Of a stretch of DNA of 64,000 nucleotides, positions 1 to 11,592 are shown piece after piece. The stretch lies in the NCBI GenBank assembly GCA_004194705.1, contig SADC01000865.1:124001-188000 (forward strand), read 5' to 3'. Each line of letters begins with the position of its first letter. Within the stretch, counting starts at the first letter, position 1. Both the position numbers and the translations under genes were made by a program. The notes below the pieces were generated by a model that searched no databases, was not told the origin of the DNA, and saw nothing but the letters and a program-made list of their open reading frames with translations. The stretch is from Ditylenchus dipsaci (lineage: Eukaryota > Nematoda > Chromadorea > Rhabditida > Anguinidae).

Positions 1-203
1 CAATAACAAATTCACATCAAAACATTTTACTTCAGCATCATACACCGATTCCACAAATTATAGTTTTTCGTGTGAGCCTGCAGACCCACACAATTGGGAA
101 ATTGTGTAACGTACAGCGCTAGCACCACATAATTAAAACAATCAGAAGACTTTATTCTGAAATCGTTAATACGAATCTAAAACTCAAATAGACCAAAGTT
201 TTC

Positions 204-209
204 TTTATT
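204..209 (-). terminator. Polyadenylation signal AATAAA
   Basis: AATAAA on the minus strand about 50 bp past the stop codon of the proteasome-like gene. Confidence 0.5.
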
Positions 210-256
210 ATAGATCTCTGCAACAAAACAATGACAACAATCCATAGGCACATAAT

Positions 257-681
257 TTAGAACTTGATGTCATCCAAATGGCGGGCTCCATCTTTGTCGA
301 TAATAATCACGCTGAAGTTATTTTGGCTGACCATAGGGCGCTTCTTAATTTCCATTAAGTACTTGTTCAAAGCATTTAGTCCCTCGGACATATCTAGGAC
401 AGTGCAAATGTGAAAACAGTCTACAAAATTGTAAAATTACCACTTTTGTACAAGCTGTCCAAGATCACATAGCGGTAACGACCAGCCATACCCGAGAAGA
501 GATAATTCTAAGACAGGTATGCATACAAAACAAAATCATGTAACAATTTACCTGGTCTGGAATTCCATTGCCTGAGTAGCCAATTGAACTGAGGACTGCT
601 TCGTTCTTCAACTTATCGCATGCACCAAATAGCAAAGACCAAGAGGGAAGCATTTCAGCAGACTGCAGACTGAGTGCATAC
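257..681 (-). CDS. Proteasome subunit beta type-2-like, C-terminal exons (partial)
   Basis: Three exons on the minus strand (681-552, 507-441, 393-257) read in one frame across two short GT-AG introns and end in TAA. The last exon encodes a stretch close to the end of the PSMB2/beta-4 subunit: MSEGLNALNKYLMEIKKR, then NFSVIIIDKDGARHLDD. The family has a helix followed by a strand FSVRIIDK-DG-HDLD there. The earlier exons (LLFGACDK..., GYSGNGIPDQ, YVILDSLY) fit the core fold more weakly. PSMB2 is a structural beta subunit of the 20S proteasome core. A polyadenylation-type AATAAA lies on the minus strand at 209-204. The expected N-terminal exons are not recognisable upstream, so the gene is partial here or continues through exons I could not identify. 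The family call rests mainly on the final 45 residues. Confidence 0.55.
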
Positions 682-903
682 CTGAAAGACGAACAGGTTT
701 AATAGTGCACTGGTAGAGTGGAGACACTGGAAGCAGTTGAGGCGCTTTCTATCACACAAAAATCTGACCTGTTTGAGTCTTTCATTTCAGGTACTCGAGA
801 GTATTGTCGCAATTGCACTTGCACCGTCACACGTTCTTCGTATGGGCTGTTAATTTCCTAAACGCAAACATTGGAAAATACAACCACTGAGAAATTTACT
901 TAC

Positions 904-1075
904 ATAGACGAGTTTTTCCTGCCTTCTTTGCACTCGCGATGGCATTTTCTTTGGCGCTCATCCTGGCACTTCTTGCTTCCATCAGAGCCTTTATTGCTTC
1001 AGAAGTCCTTAGAATGCTAGCTTGCTTTGTTTCCGGCTCTTTCTGCACTGCAGTAGCGTGTCTTGTTCGGAGCAT
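904..1075 (-). CDS. Unassigned basic exon
   Basis: An open minus-strand stretch begins with ATG at 1075 and ends at a good splice donor (GTAAGT, 903-898). It encodes about 57 residues rich in Lys, Arg, Ala and Glu (MLRTRHATAVQKEPETKQ ... ARSARMSAKENAIASAKKAG), a composition expected of a charged helix. I do not recognise the family. It could be the first exon of a gene continuing toward the proteasome-like exons, or an exon of a separate small gene. The next exon could not be fixed: joining to the acceptor near 855 would create an immediate stop. Treat as a possible exon only. Confidence 0.25.
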
Positions 1076-1175
1076 TAGGTTTGCCCGAAAATGCAAAAAA
1101 ATATACTGTAATAAACGACAGACAAAAAGTGCAAAACCACAGAGTTTTTCACACGATCTTTATAGCAAAATGTAG

Positions 1176-3045
1176 CCTGTGTATTCAGGCACCAGAAAGG
1201 TCAGAACGATTTTCGTAAAATCAGAATTTGTAAAACTAGAGATCGTTTGAAGCAAACAACTGTCATTTTCACGAGTAAAAATAGGGGTTTTCGCGTTTTC
1301 CATTTAACTTTTGCATAAAACACCTAAAATTTGCATTTTTTGTATACGTCTTTGGTACCAAAATGCAGCAAATTTACTCCTCTATCGAGCCTCCAGTTGC
1401 GTTTCAGGAAAACTCGACACAAATAGTGCTAGAATCTCAATCGAGTCAACTAGATGAAAAAAATTTCTTTGAAATTTTCACAGAAATCAATTATAGCTTC
1501 GAAATTTTGCATGTTTTATGGGCAAGTGATGGCTTGTTCGAAAGCGCTGAATGTGGTGAGTTTTTTGACAATAAACTTACATGAGGTACAGCGAAAAAAG
1601 TAAAACCAGAAGTGCTGGATAAAATAAACTAAAAAACAGCGGTTTTTCGAAATTTTTGATTTGGCGCCAAATTTCGCTAATGCACTAGAATGCAGTTTTT
1701 GAGGGGCCGTGTCTACCTGTACCTTTTGCAGTTATTTCGAACGACTAGAAAGAGTACAGGGGAGACGAAAGAGAAGTGTCCCCCGCCAATTCAAATTTTG
1801 CACATACCACTGCACGCAAAAACCATGGTCCTTTAAAGAACTACACGTTTGACCCCTACATCCTGAACTTTATCTAAATTAAAAATAACAAATATTTAAG
1901 AAATAAAAATAAGATAATAAAATATATATGAATTTGAAAAATCAGCGTCAGGAGCAAATACACCTGCCAGAAATTTGCACCTTCTCCTCCCCCCAAATTG
2001 CTATAACTTCCCTTTTTAGGTTTTTTTAATAGCGGAAAAAAGCTTTGTCCATCACAAAGTTCATGTTATATACGCTGATAATTTCATTTTTCTATCTCGA
2101 AAATCCCGTTTATGTGTACGCACCATTTCAATATCGTTCAACAAGTAAATTTTGAAGGCAATAAATAAAAAGGAATTCCTCACTAACTAAATGGCATTCA
2201 ATTGAGCAGCTTTTTCGCGGCACAGCCAACCACATGAATAGCTGAAGCAACCAAATTGAGCCAGAGGAATGGAGGCAAACTGGTTAATTGAACAAGAGGA
2301 ACATTTGCTAGAGGTTGGATGGCTTAAACAACCTCGAGCAAAAGAATTAGAGAAGGGCAGCAGAGTTTTACTGACGTCAACCTAATGGCGGAGGTTATTT
2401 TTGAAGGGTTAGAGATTTGTGTCTTGGAAATAGACACATTATTTGTTTTTCGACAAATGTTTGTGATAGGTGACTTTGGAGGGAGATGGATTTGGAATTA
2501 GGCTTTAAAATTTAAAAAAACAAAAATTTAAGCCAGCTTTGAAATCAGCTACTCCAATTACCGCTAAACGTAAAAAAACCAGATTGTCTACAAGCAGGGT
2601 CGAACCTACAAAGCAGTTTTGGCCAGCAACATCATGGCCTTTAAAGTAGTCAAAAATGGGCAGTAGGTGACCATTACAAATTTACGGAAATACAAAAAGT
2701 TATATAAATTTGACTAGAAGAAAGATTGGTACTTATGTACTTCGGGGGCCCCTACGTGAGGTCTTAGGCTTAGACTTAGGCAAGGGTGGGCCAGCGAGTC
2801 TGACTGGCAAAACTTTCGTCGTTTGCAAAACCAATCGGTAAAGTCGGAATCCTTGCGATACTTCCGACTAGACTGACGAATCACATTTGGCAAAGCATTT
2901 CAAAAATCAGGTTAAAAAAGTGTCGGACCCAAGGCGGGAACGTACTTTCGGGGAATATCTTATATAGAGCGTCGACTGTAGACTGTTCATTCAAAAAAAA
3001 TCTGCAAAGCCGGAGATTCTGATAAATTTTTGTAAATTGGTATAG
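1176..3045. other. Non-coding, degenerate repeats
   Basis: No supportable gene. The stretch is AT-rich with stops in all frames. Around 1699-1836 is a decayed relative of the TTAA-flanked element at 56712-56911: both share GACGAAAGAGAAGTGTCCC and the end ATGGTCCTTTAA. The rest shows no clear structure. Confidence 0.5.
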
Positions 3046-3534
3046 ATGAATTGTTGGTGCGTAGGCATTTGTCCACTTATTCCCGTTTTCTCAAATTCGA
3101 CTCTTTTCCTAATTTGGATTTTTTGTAGTGAGGGATTCTCTTTTGAAAACAAAATTCTTTGCGTAAAACTTCAAAACCTTTATATAGTATTTGGCATGTG
3201 TGGGTGGGTGATTAACGCTATTTTGACTTTGAAGGCCAAAATGGTCGTACAGGGGAAAATTATTTTTGGGAGTAAGTTCATCGTATTCCCTAGAATGCCA
3301 ACTTTCGTTTAAAAAAAGATCGTCGAAAAATACGCGTTTTAAGAGGGGCATATGCCTACTTTCATGATGTTCATTTTTCACTGAACACTTTTTACTTTTA
3401 AATTTTAAAGTCTTGCGCAAAAATAGCATTTGTCTCGACACGGAAACTATTTGTTTACGCAGGTTCAATTCCGATCCTCTTGAAAAATCAACTATTGAAT
3501 ACCTTAAGCCTACGCTCCTTGCAAATAAATCTTT

Positions 3535-3690
3535 AGGGTGAGGCCCAAACCACCAGGATGGGGCCCGAACCACCAACTTTAGGCCCGAATCCCCAGAAAA
3601 AAAGTGGTTTAACCACCAGGACCAGGCCTGAATCACCAGGATATGGCTCACACCACCAAATAGGGCCTGAACCACCAGGATTAGGCCAAA
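3535..3690. repeat. Tandem repeat, about 18-20 bp unit
   Basis: About eight degenerate units of the type GGCCTGAACCACCAGGAT in succession, some with CCCGAACCACCA or GCTCACACCACCA. The open minus-strand frame over it, reading VVQALFGGVSHILVIQ, is a by-product of the repeat. Confidence 0.8.
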
Positions 3691-3699
3691 CGACGTGGG

Positions 3700-4720
3700 C
3701 ACTACGATAGAGGCGCCGATAGGTGCCTGTTGTTCCTAGTAAAAAATATTTGTGTTCCGAAAAGTAGGAATCTTTTTTAAAAGTACATTTAGGTACCCTG
3801 TTGAAAACCGAATTCCTGTTGATCATTTTGTCATATTATGAGCCTAATGTGGTATGACTGTGATAGCACAGTACATAAAAAACTGTAGCAAACTTCACAA
3901 ACCATGCAAACTTTTTCACTTTGTGGACCAATCTCCGAAAAATAAAAACAATTATTGATTGAATTGCAAATAAATTTGCACATATGTGAAGCACGCCTGG
4001 CTGATCCCCTTATCACTGAGTTGATCTCTCTGCAATGGACTACCACTACTGAAACTAATATTACAAGGAAAATATTAGGGACCGATTCCCTATGCCCAAA
4101 TATTTGTTTGGGATGATCTTAGCTGTTGCTAATGGACTGGAAGGAAGAGAAGCACAAGGAAATAGCAGAACAACTGAGGAACTGCTACTGCTTTGTGGAA
4201 CCAGTGGAAATGATGCAAGGCTGATTTATGTGATTGGTTTCATTCTAAATTATTTGATATCTTACAATAGAAACTATTTTACGTTTATTGAAAGTCTTTC
4301 ATGTGAGGCATTGTCTATAGGCAGTGATGTTTTTTTAGGATTAGGTTTAGAGGTCAAAAATTTACAAAAAACGTAATCTATTGCAAATTATCGATTATTT
4401 CTTTAAGATTTATGTAATCGATTGCAAACTTTTGAGTCTTGCGTGTAATCGATTGAAAAAACAAAAGGTAACACTTTACTTGGCCCGGGGGCGAATTTTT
4501 AAAAAGCAATTGCATATTCGTGTTTCTCGGCCAGGATTTTTACGGGAAATGATCATCAAATTCTGTGAAAGTGAAAAAAAATTTGCGATTGGCCTTGGTC
4601 CCCCAAAGTAAAATTTGAAAAAAAAATACTTCTTAAATTGGCGCCAAAACATTTCTTAAGTCAATAGGGGCTGTATTGGAAGGGAATAAGAAGGAGTCAC
4701 TTTTATGGCAAATGGGGCCA
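3700..4720. other. Non-coding stretch
   Basis: No gene recognised. From about 4640 to 4720 the sequence (TTGGCGCC, then GGGCTGTATTGG and GGGAATAA) is shared with both arms of the foldback at 44461-45328, so part of it is a dispersed repeat. Confidence 0.45.
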
Positions 4721-4729
4721 AGTAAAGTC

Positions 4730-7314
4730 GGGCAAACCTTTTTCTTGCCGTAAAAATACTTTTTTGCCGCAACTTTTTCCTTCATTTTGCCGCAAATTTA
4801 CTTTTCATTGCCGCAAAAATACTTTTTATTGCCGCTAATTTACTTTTTTCTGCCGCAAAATTTTTTTTCGCCAATTTACTTTTTATTGCCGTAAATTCGC
4901 TTTTTTCCTGCCGCAACTTTTTCGAATTTCTTCGTCGCTTATTTTACTTGGTTCGCCGCTTTTCTGCCTGTTATCTATGTTTTTGACCCTTTTTTCAGCG
5001 TTTATTATGCGTTTATTCTCAACAGATAGCCTTTCAATCACAGAAATAATTCCTGCTTACATTTATATTTCACACCTTGTAGTTGAAGTACCCAAGAAAA
5101 CTCTTTTGTTAAGGTGTCCTAGTAGTTGTTCTTAAGATGTATAACGGAAGTAGTGGTACCTGGGTGACCAACAACATTCGCAATTGTTCTTCGATGGCAG
5201 AACCCATTATTTGGGTAACAGTATCGATGTGGTCTTATGGCTTGTTCACGTTGTTCGAGTTAGAGTTCGAGCTCGGGTAAGAGGTGTTCATTTACTCAAA
5301 CACCCGAACTCGAACACTTACTCGAACAAAGTGAACAAGCCGTTACCTAGTTTGTACGGGTACCAACAAGGTGCTTACCGTATATCTTCTATCAATTTCT
5401 TATAGGTGGACAAATTTCGTTCGTAAAATCGATGTTTTTGTGATAACGCCATTAAAATGGCACGATTTTGACAGGGTACAATGATTTTTCATTACTTCTG
5501 CTTAAATCCAAAATATTTCAATTCTAGAAGTAGTGCTTTTTCATAGTGATACCTGATGGTTTCTCATCCACTTTAATGCCTACGGTTCCTTTTAAAACTA
5601 TTTTTCGAAAAATATCTGAGAACCCGCAGCTTTTAATTTTCGAAAAAACTATTTGAAAAACTATTCGAAATTAGTGCCCAAAAAAGACTTGCCCAAATTT
5701 GGTCTGCCCAAAGAAGGGTGCCCAAATAAGCAGTAACCGTGCATGTACCCTAAATCCGCTATTTTCAACATTTATGATATGTTAAATACTTCAAATGTTA
5801 TAATATTAAAATATTATAATATTTTTAAGTACTTTGGCTGGATTGAGTTGTTCAGGGCAGTTTGGGGTATCTATAGCTGTTTAATGTTTTAGTGGTTCGG
5901 GTTTGTTAAAAGTAGCTTGAGTTAGTTAGAGGTGGTTTAAATTGTTTAGAGTAATGCACCTTTGAGGATATTTACTCAATAGGAGGGCATGTCTGCTGTG
6001 CGTATATAGTATCGCATGCAAATCTTTAAAATTCAGCTCAAAACTAATCTAAAGGTCTCTGGTTCGGATCCCTCTGGGTGCACACTTTATGTTTTTTCAT
6101 CGATTGAGTTGAAGTTAAATTGAACTGAATTTTTCCTTCTAAAACTTAAGTAAAGACTACCCAGATATATTTCCCAGACCCCAGAAAAATAGCGTCAGGC
6201 ATTTATTAGTCACAACTTCCGTAAGCCTAAATTTGTTGTTCCAAAGGGTAGTTACAGCAATTTTTGAAAGGTCAGATTTAGAGGGAGGGGTATTCGCTAC
6301 AAGCGCCGCTCTACCTATTTTATTGACTTTTGAAAGGACGGTAGCAAATTTCTAAACTAAGAGCTGCACAAAAAAATTGACGGAAATGTTCCTATATCAA
6401 AATTACTTCAGAAAGATGAGTACTTTGGGAAGGCTCGCTCTGGTAAGGAACGGTTCAAAAAGTCTCCTGTTAGCGTAGCAACATTTTCTCGGATAAAGTT
6501 CCAGGCTGCACCGGGGCTGTGCAAGAACATCGAAAATAAACAGGGAATTATTAGATTATAGGATATCAAAGCAGCGAGTAACAAAAATGGGCGATTTTTT
6601 TGATAAAAAGCAGGTTTGAAATCTTAAGTAGGTATTAGCTTCGATAATTGTGTAACCGCTGACAGTCTACTTGGGCCTCCAAGAGACTAAGGATCATTTT
6701 GATACCAAACTCGTAAATAAAATATTAAAAAACATAAAGCATGCACCCAGAGAGATCCGGACAAGAAACTTTTAAATGGGGTTTAATTTGAAATTTATAC
6801 GGACGATAGATGTGACCTCTTTGGAAAAGAGGTATGATAAATGAAGATATCCCGGTATCAATAAAAACGTTCTGAAGGATTTAGTTCGGTTGACCGCACA
6901 ATAACTGTGTTTCTTTGAACATCCACGCTCATCCGAAAAGCCTTCATTAATAAATCCAGCGTTATTGACCTCAAAAACAACATTCATTATTAGAATAAAG
7001 TTGCGGCAGAAAAAAGCAAATTTACGGCAGAAAAAAGCAAATTTACGGCAGATAAAAGCGAATTTACGGCAGAAAAAAAAGTAAATTTACGGCGAAAAAA
7101 GTAAATATACGGCAGGAAAAAGTAAATTTACGGAAAAATGAAGGAAAAAGTTGCGGCAAAAAAAGTATTTTTACGGCAAAAAAAAAGTAAATTGGCGAAA
7201 CGCACATTTGCTGCAGAAAAAAGAAAATTAGCGGCAAGAAAAAGTAAATTAGCGGCAAAAAAAGTATTTCTGCGGCAAAAAAAAGTCTTTTTACGGCAAG
7301 AAAAAGGTTTGCCC
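4730..7314. mobile_element. MULE-type element A, non-autonomous, 9-bp target duplication
   Basis: The ends are inverted (GGGCAAACCTTTTTCTTGCC at the left, GGCAAGAAAAAGGTTTGCCC at the right). They are flanked by an exact 9-bp direct repeat AGTAAAGTC (4721-4729 and 7315-7323). Each arm, about 240 and 320 bp, is a run of 20-25 bp units of the form GCCGNAAATTTACTTTTT. The 2 kb interior has no transposase. It contains a palindrome near 5245-5345 built on TTCGAG/CTCGAA and a dispersed repeat at about 6140-6310 that recurs at 50750-50945. A 9-bp duplication and long tandem-repeat arms are typical of Mutator-like elements. Confidence 0.8.
6130..6315. repeat. Dispersed repeat, second copy at 50750-50945
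   Basis: Both copies share AAAACTTRAGTAAA, TATTAGTCAC, AACTTGTTGTT-like and GGTCAGATTTA segments in the same order and spacing. Neither is coding. This copy lies inside MULE element A, the other in netrin intron 3. Confidence 0.65.
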
Positions 7315-7434
7315 AGTAAAGTCTAGCCAAAACACAGCTAAAAAAATCAATAAACAGTTCTTTTTCACAAAATGGCCTTAATTATTATTGTTGCCGAAAG
7401 ACTGATTATTGTAACCGAAAAACTTATTTTTGTC

Positions 7435-8991
7435 GGACAAAGCTTTTTTTGGAGCAAAAAGACTTTTTTTTGGTCAAAAAGACTTTTTTTTGAGCAAAAA
7501 GACTTTTTTTTTGGGTCAAAAAGTCTTTTTTTTGGGTCAAAATTTTTTTTTCAAAAAGACTTTTTTTTGGGTCAAAAAGACTTTTTTTTGGGTCAAAAAG
7601 ACTTTTTTTTGGGGCAAAAAGACTTTTTTGGAGCAAATTGGCTTTTTCTTGGTGCAAATTTTTTTAGATGTAGTTCTGCATTTTGTTTTGATTTTTTCGA
7701 TATAATTTTTATTGTTTTGCTTGAATAGAGAAAAACTTCTAAAAAACTGATGTATAAAAAGTATGAATGAAAAAAATCTATTGCTGTAAAGCAGAACTCA
7801 TTTTGCGTGGTCGGCCAGTCTTCTGTTTGTGGTGCAAAGGGATTTGTTGTGCTGATAGAGGGTAAGCGGCAAGTCCATTTTCACATAGCAACATCACAGA
7901 GTGCTTGCAGTGCTGCTTTTTTGCTCCCACAACACACGAGCATTGATATTCTCCATTCCAGAAAAGATTGGGAGAGACTGTGCAGAATGAAAAACGAAGA
8001 GTCTTGTAGCGTCCCCAGTTAGTGTAGCTTTGATTTCGGAGCTGCAAATCCAGCGCTTGCAATAATACAGGAGTAGCATCTTGGTGCAGCCCAACCAGAG
8101 TAACATTTTGCAGTGTTGGATGGGCTGTCAAGGGTGGCTTGTTCTTGTTTGCCATCACAAAAGCCTCACGATAAGGCTGGGTGATATTTGAGGAACAGCT
8201 GTAGGATTCTATAGACAACTTGTTTATATATATATATATGTATATATTCATTACCTGGTACTCAGGCGTGCTTGACCAATGTTTAAGAGTCATATCTGCA
8301 AATTGTATAAACTGAGCCAAAGGGAGTCCTCGGCGGCGCTGCACTTTTTTCAGCTCTCCATTTTTAGACTCAAGCCCATTGTTAGTAGAAGAGTATGCAC
8401 TGAATCCTTCATACCAGCCGCTCAATGGCGAATGTAGCCAAGTTTTCTCAAAGTACTCAACAAAGCTTAGTGCCGCAGGCTCGTTTACAAAGCGGGTTTT
8501 CCAATCAGTTAGCATAAGTACAGCAGCTAAAAAGAATGTGTTTTCGAACGGTAAAGATAGTAGCTATGAATAACCTCTAGCGAATTCTTGTGGACTAGAA
8601 GCACGCTTTTCCATTTAATTTCTGAATCATCACTTCGATGGCGGAACCAATTTCATTAACAAAGGATTAGTTTTTCTTAACAAAAGGCGAAAAATTTTAG
8701 CGAAAAATTTATGAAAAATAAAGCCAATTTGCTCCAAAAAAAGTCTTTTTGCCCCAAAAAAAAGTCTTTTTGACCCAAAAAAAAAGTCTTTTTGACCCAA
8801 AAAAAAGTCTTTTTGAAAAAAAAAATTTGACCCAAAAAAAAGACTTTTTAACCCAAAAAAAGTCTTTTTGACCCAAAAAAAAGTCTTTTTGACCCAAAAA
8901 AAAGTCTTTTTGACCCAGCTAAAATTTGACCCAAAAAAAAGTCTTTTTGACAAAAAAAAAAGTCTTTTTGCTCCAAAAAAAAGCTTTGTCC
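7435..8991 (-). mobile_element. MULE-type element B with transposase fragment
   Basis: Inverted ends GGACAAAGCTTTTTTTGGAG / CTCCAAAAAAAAGCTTTGTC are flanked by an exact 9-bp direct repeat ATTTTTGTC (7426-7434 and 8992-9000). The arms are tandem runs of a 17-20 bp unit, GTCAAAAAGACTTTTTTTTG. The element sits inside another repeat containing GTTGCCGAAAGACTGAT, which appears in the same orientation on both sides. It carries the C-terminal part of a MULE transposase on the minus strand. Confidence 0.85.
7778..8515 (-). pseudogene. MULE transposase, C-terminal half with SWIM zinc finger
   Basis: The encoded protein contains W...GFSAYSSTNNGLESKNGELK, the region following the catalytic domain in Mutator-like transposases (a TNN-GLES block). 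Toward its end is a SWIM-type zinc finger, CSCVVGAKKQHCKH (CxC...CxH), usual at the C-terminus of this family. A short intron with a TATATA run (about 8200-8255) separates two exons: PEYQ ends the first and YREAFVMANKNKPP opens the second. The N-terminal half with the first two catalytic acidic residues is absent, so this is a truncated, non-autonomous relic. It lies wholly between the tandem-repeat arms of element B. Confidence 0.8.
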
Positions 8992-9128
8992 ATTTTTGTC
9001 GCCGAAAAAAGTTGTTGCCGAAAGACTGATTTTTGTTGCCGAAAGTTGTTCTCGACACGAAATCAGCAATTTTTGAGTTCTCGTTGGTCACTTTCTTGTG
9101 AAATTCAGGGAGGCGGAGAGGTTATTGG

Positions 9129-9358
9129 TTTTTTGGGGTTTACCAATGGGGAGTAAACTTTTCGAGAAAAATCGATTGAGCGGATCAGATTTCGGGTCCG
9201 ATGGGCTTAATCGCTCATAATTCCACGTTTATGGTGGTTTTGAGAGGTTCAGGGTGGATTTGTGAGCGATTAAGCCGATCGGACCCGAAATCTGATCGGC
9301 TCAATCGATTTTTCTCGAAAAGTTTACTCCCCCTTTAGTAATCCCCAAAAAAAAACAA
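9129..9358. repeat. Palindromic element with AATCGATTGAGC arms
   Basis: Long inverted repeat: GAGTAAACTTTTCGAGAAAA, ATCGATTGAG and CAGATTTCGGGTCCGAT on the left return as their reverse complements up to about 9332. A looser outer pair, TTTTGGGGTTTA / TAGTAATCCCCAAAA, continues to 9358. A half copy with the same downstream flank (CTTTTGGCCATTC-like) lies at about 32020-32170. Confidence 0.75.
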
Positions 9359-9410
9359 TAATTTTGGCCTTTTGGCCATTCTGGAATGGGTATTGAGAAA
9401 CATTCACATT

Positions 9411-9556
9411 TCAACAAAAACGGCCACTTTTTAGCAAAAACGGGCACTTTTTAACAAAAGCGGGCAGAAAAAATCTTTTCTAACATAAACTCAAAAAAGC
9501 GGGCAGAAAAAAGGTAAAAGCGGGCAGAAAAAAGCCAGAAGCGGGCAGAAAAAAGT
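9411..9556. repeat. Tandem repeat AAAGCGGGCAGAAAAA
   Basis: Six or more units of roughly 16-20 bp with core GCGGGCA and A-rich spacers, immediately before the triplicated MITD1-like segment. It has the same composition as the MULE arms but no matching inverted arm was found. Confidence 0.6.
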
Positions 9557-9708
9557 TTATCCTTAAATTTATCGATTCGTGCAAACGGAACATCACTGCC
9601 TATAGGTCAGTCCCAGAGTTTTAAACTAAAATCGGCAGGAGTCAAACTCAAAACAAAATGGAAAATTCACGTGAGGACAAAAATAAAGGATAAATCTTAT
9701 ATCTGCCT

Positions 9709-10135
9709 CTTTCTGGATGAAAAGGGCCTTGTTTTTGGCTGAAAAGTGCCTGGTTTTTTCTTTTAGTCACAGGCTGTGACTCACAGCAGCAAGTATAGCA
9801 GCAATTTTTTCAAAGTGATGACACCATCACGTAGCCCTGCTCTTCTGGTTTCTAACGGCGTATTGTTTGTTGCAATATCTTTGCACAAACTAGCAGAGAC
9901 GCCTCGAAATATGAAGCAATTCGGAAAAATGATTTAATTCAAACTTTCACCTTTTTGTGCTGAATTTTAAATAGATGTTGCAAGTTGCAACAAACAATAC
10001 GACGTTAGAAACAAGATGAAGAGGGCTACGTGATGGTCTTATCACTTCGAAAAAATTACTACTATACTTGCTGCTGTGACTAAAAGAAAAAAACCAGGCA
10101 CTTTTCATCCAGAACAAGGCACATTTAATTCTTGT
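9709..10135. repeat. Foldback inside the MITD1-like segment
   Basis: The left arm (TTCTGGATGAAAAG, GTGCCTGGTTTTTTCTTTTA, GTCACAG, then TACGTAGCCCT-like) returns inverted about 250 bp later. The right part reads GCTACGTGATGG, CTGTGACTAAAAGAAAAAA, CCAGGCACTTTTCATCCAG. It lies upstream of the MITD1-like exons and is repeated in copies 2 (about 14890-15320) and 3 (about 18435-18860), so it was present before the triplication. Confidence 0.75.
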
Positions 10136-10745
10136 CCAAAAATAAAAGGCATAACCACAGTTAACGGGTAACTGTATATCGTGACAAAGGAGTAGAGAGC
10201 GAGTATAATGGCATTGATAGATGAAAAGTTGGGAAGAGGCAGTTTTCGAAATGGCATTTAGTGAAAAGGCAGATTTGTGAAATGGCAAGTTTTTGAAATG
10301 GCAGTTTGTGAAAGAGACTTGATTATACAAGCAACTGTACCGTATTTTCTCTGACCTCCCCTCCCGTTCACAATCGTACAGCAAAGTTTTGTTATACAGT
10401 ATAACTTATACTTTACCGAATTACCGGTCCGAATCGATCAGCTCAATAAAAGTTGCTCTGTCCCGTCTTAGTATCGTTGTGTAAAAAAGGCTTAATGATT
10501 TTTGCAGTGAATGCCTGGAAAGGTCCAAAAATCAATTCTACCACAGGATATACCTTTTTATATCAGGATGTTTGCCACCGGAACTTGTGAGGATTTTTAC
10601 ATATCGCAGTTTATTGTTATTTTAATCTAATTTTCAGCGCTAAACTATGCAGCATCTTCAACTCACGCCAAAATATGTTGTGCCTTCACCACTCCTGGGA
10701 TCAATTCTACTCGACAGAAGATAAATAGTGCTTTCAATTCAACAG

Positions 10746-11592
10746 GTTGGCTGTCTAGCACGCTACGAAATCAAACCAAATCTAATTATAGTTGCTTCAA
10801 ATTATTGGTACCCTGCATGTGGAACAGTTGCTGTCACCGAAGGAGTTGGCCAAACTAACCTCGTAATCAATCGGAATGACCCTTTGGCTGCTATGTCTCT
10901 GGTGGATGATGCTACAAGTGCTCTCCAAAAGCCAAATGAGTTGCCGGACATCAGCATACGCAAGTCTCCGAACAAAATAAGATGTGAAGACAAGTCCAAG
11001 CTGATCAAGAAAAGTCGTACTCATACCAAGGATATGAAGCAGTGTGACCCAAAGCCAAGGTGCGCTTCATTTCTTTTTAATAGTCTAAATTGATGTTCAC
11101 AATGGTAGATTTCGCTCTACTGGACTACCGTACCAAAGCAAGAGGCCAGACCATACAGCAAGGAACCGCCTAAACCGCAAAATGCTTATAGTCAGCAAGG
11201 TAGGGATTTTATTTACGAGTGTGTTGGAAACGCAAGAGTTTAAATCCTGAGAAAATGGCTCCAGTTTTCGTTTTAATCAACAATGATGTTCTCCTTGAAA
11301 TGTTCTAAACATTAACTTCAGGCGCAGCTAGCTCAATGAAGACTGTAATTTATGGTTCAAGTGCTCATAATCCTCCAGCAAAACTATCAGATGTCATTGT
11401 TGGATCTGCTCAAACATTGGAACGATGGAAGATTAGCAATATTCAACTGCCTCGTAATTTGTTTACTCCACTATCATTGTCCAATTTGCCTTTATTTTTT
11501 CCAGCTAATGTGCACAACGTTTCTCACCCAGAAGTACTCAAAGCAAATCCATTGGGGAGCTCGTCTAACAAGGATGACTTTGATAAAATGAG
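10746..11592 (+). pseudogene. MITD1-like gene, copy 1, 5' exons only
   Basis: Holds the first four recognisable exons of the gene that is complete at 19475-21670; the C-terminal domain is missing. Single bases are lost relative to the other copies: CCCAAAGCC instead of CCCAAAAGCC near 11050, GGTAGAT for GGTAGGAT, AAAGCAAG for AAAGGCAAG, and GAGGCC for GAGGGCC. These break the frame of exons 1 and 2. As read it cannot encode a working protein. Confidence 0.75.

Noticed and set aside
3109..3826. Minus-strand frames of 197 and 97 residues
   Set aside because: They cross the CCACCAGGA tandem repeat; protein repeats simply mirror the DNA unit and no domain is visible.
6040..6105. tRNA-like B box (GGTTCGGATCC)
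   Set aside because: No matching A box, acceptor stem or 5-bp T stem can be drawn; at most a relic of a tRNA-derived repeat.
7064..7728. Long open frames rich in Phe, Lys and Leu on both strands
   Set aside because: They run through tandem MULE arm units whose period avoids stops; composition is pure repeat and there is no start or splice context.
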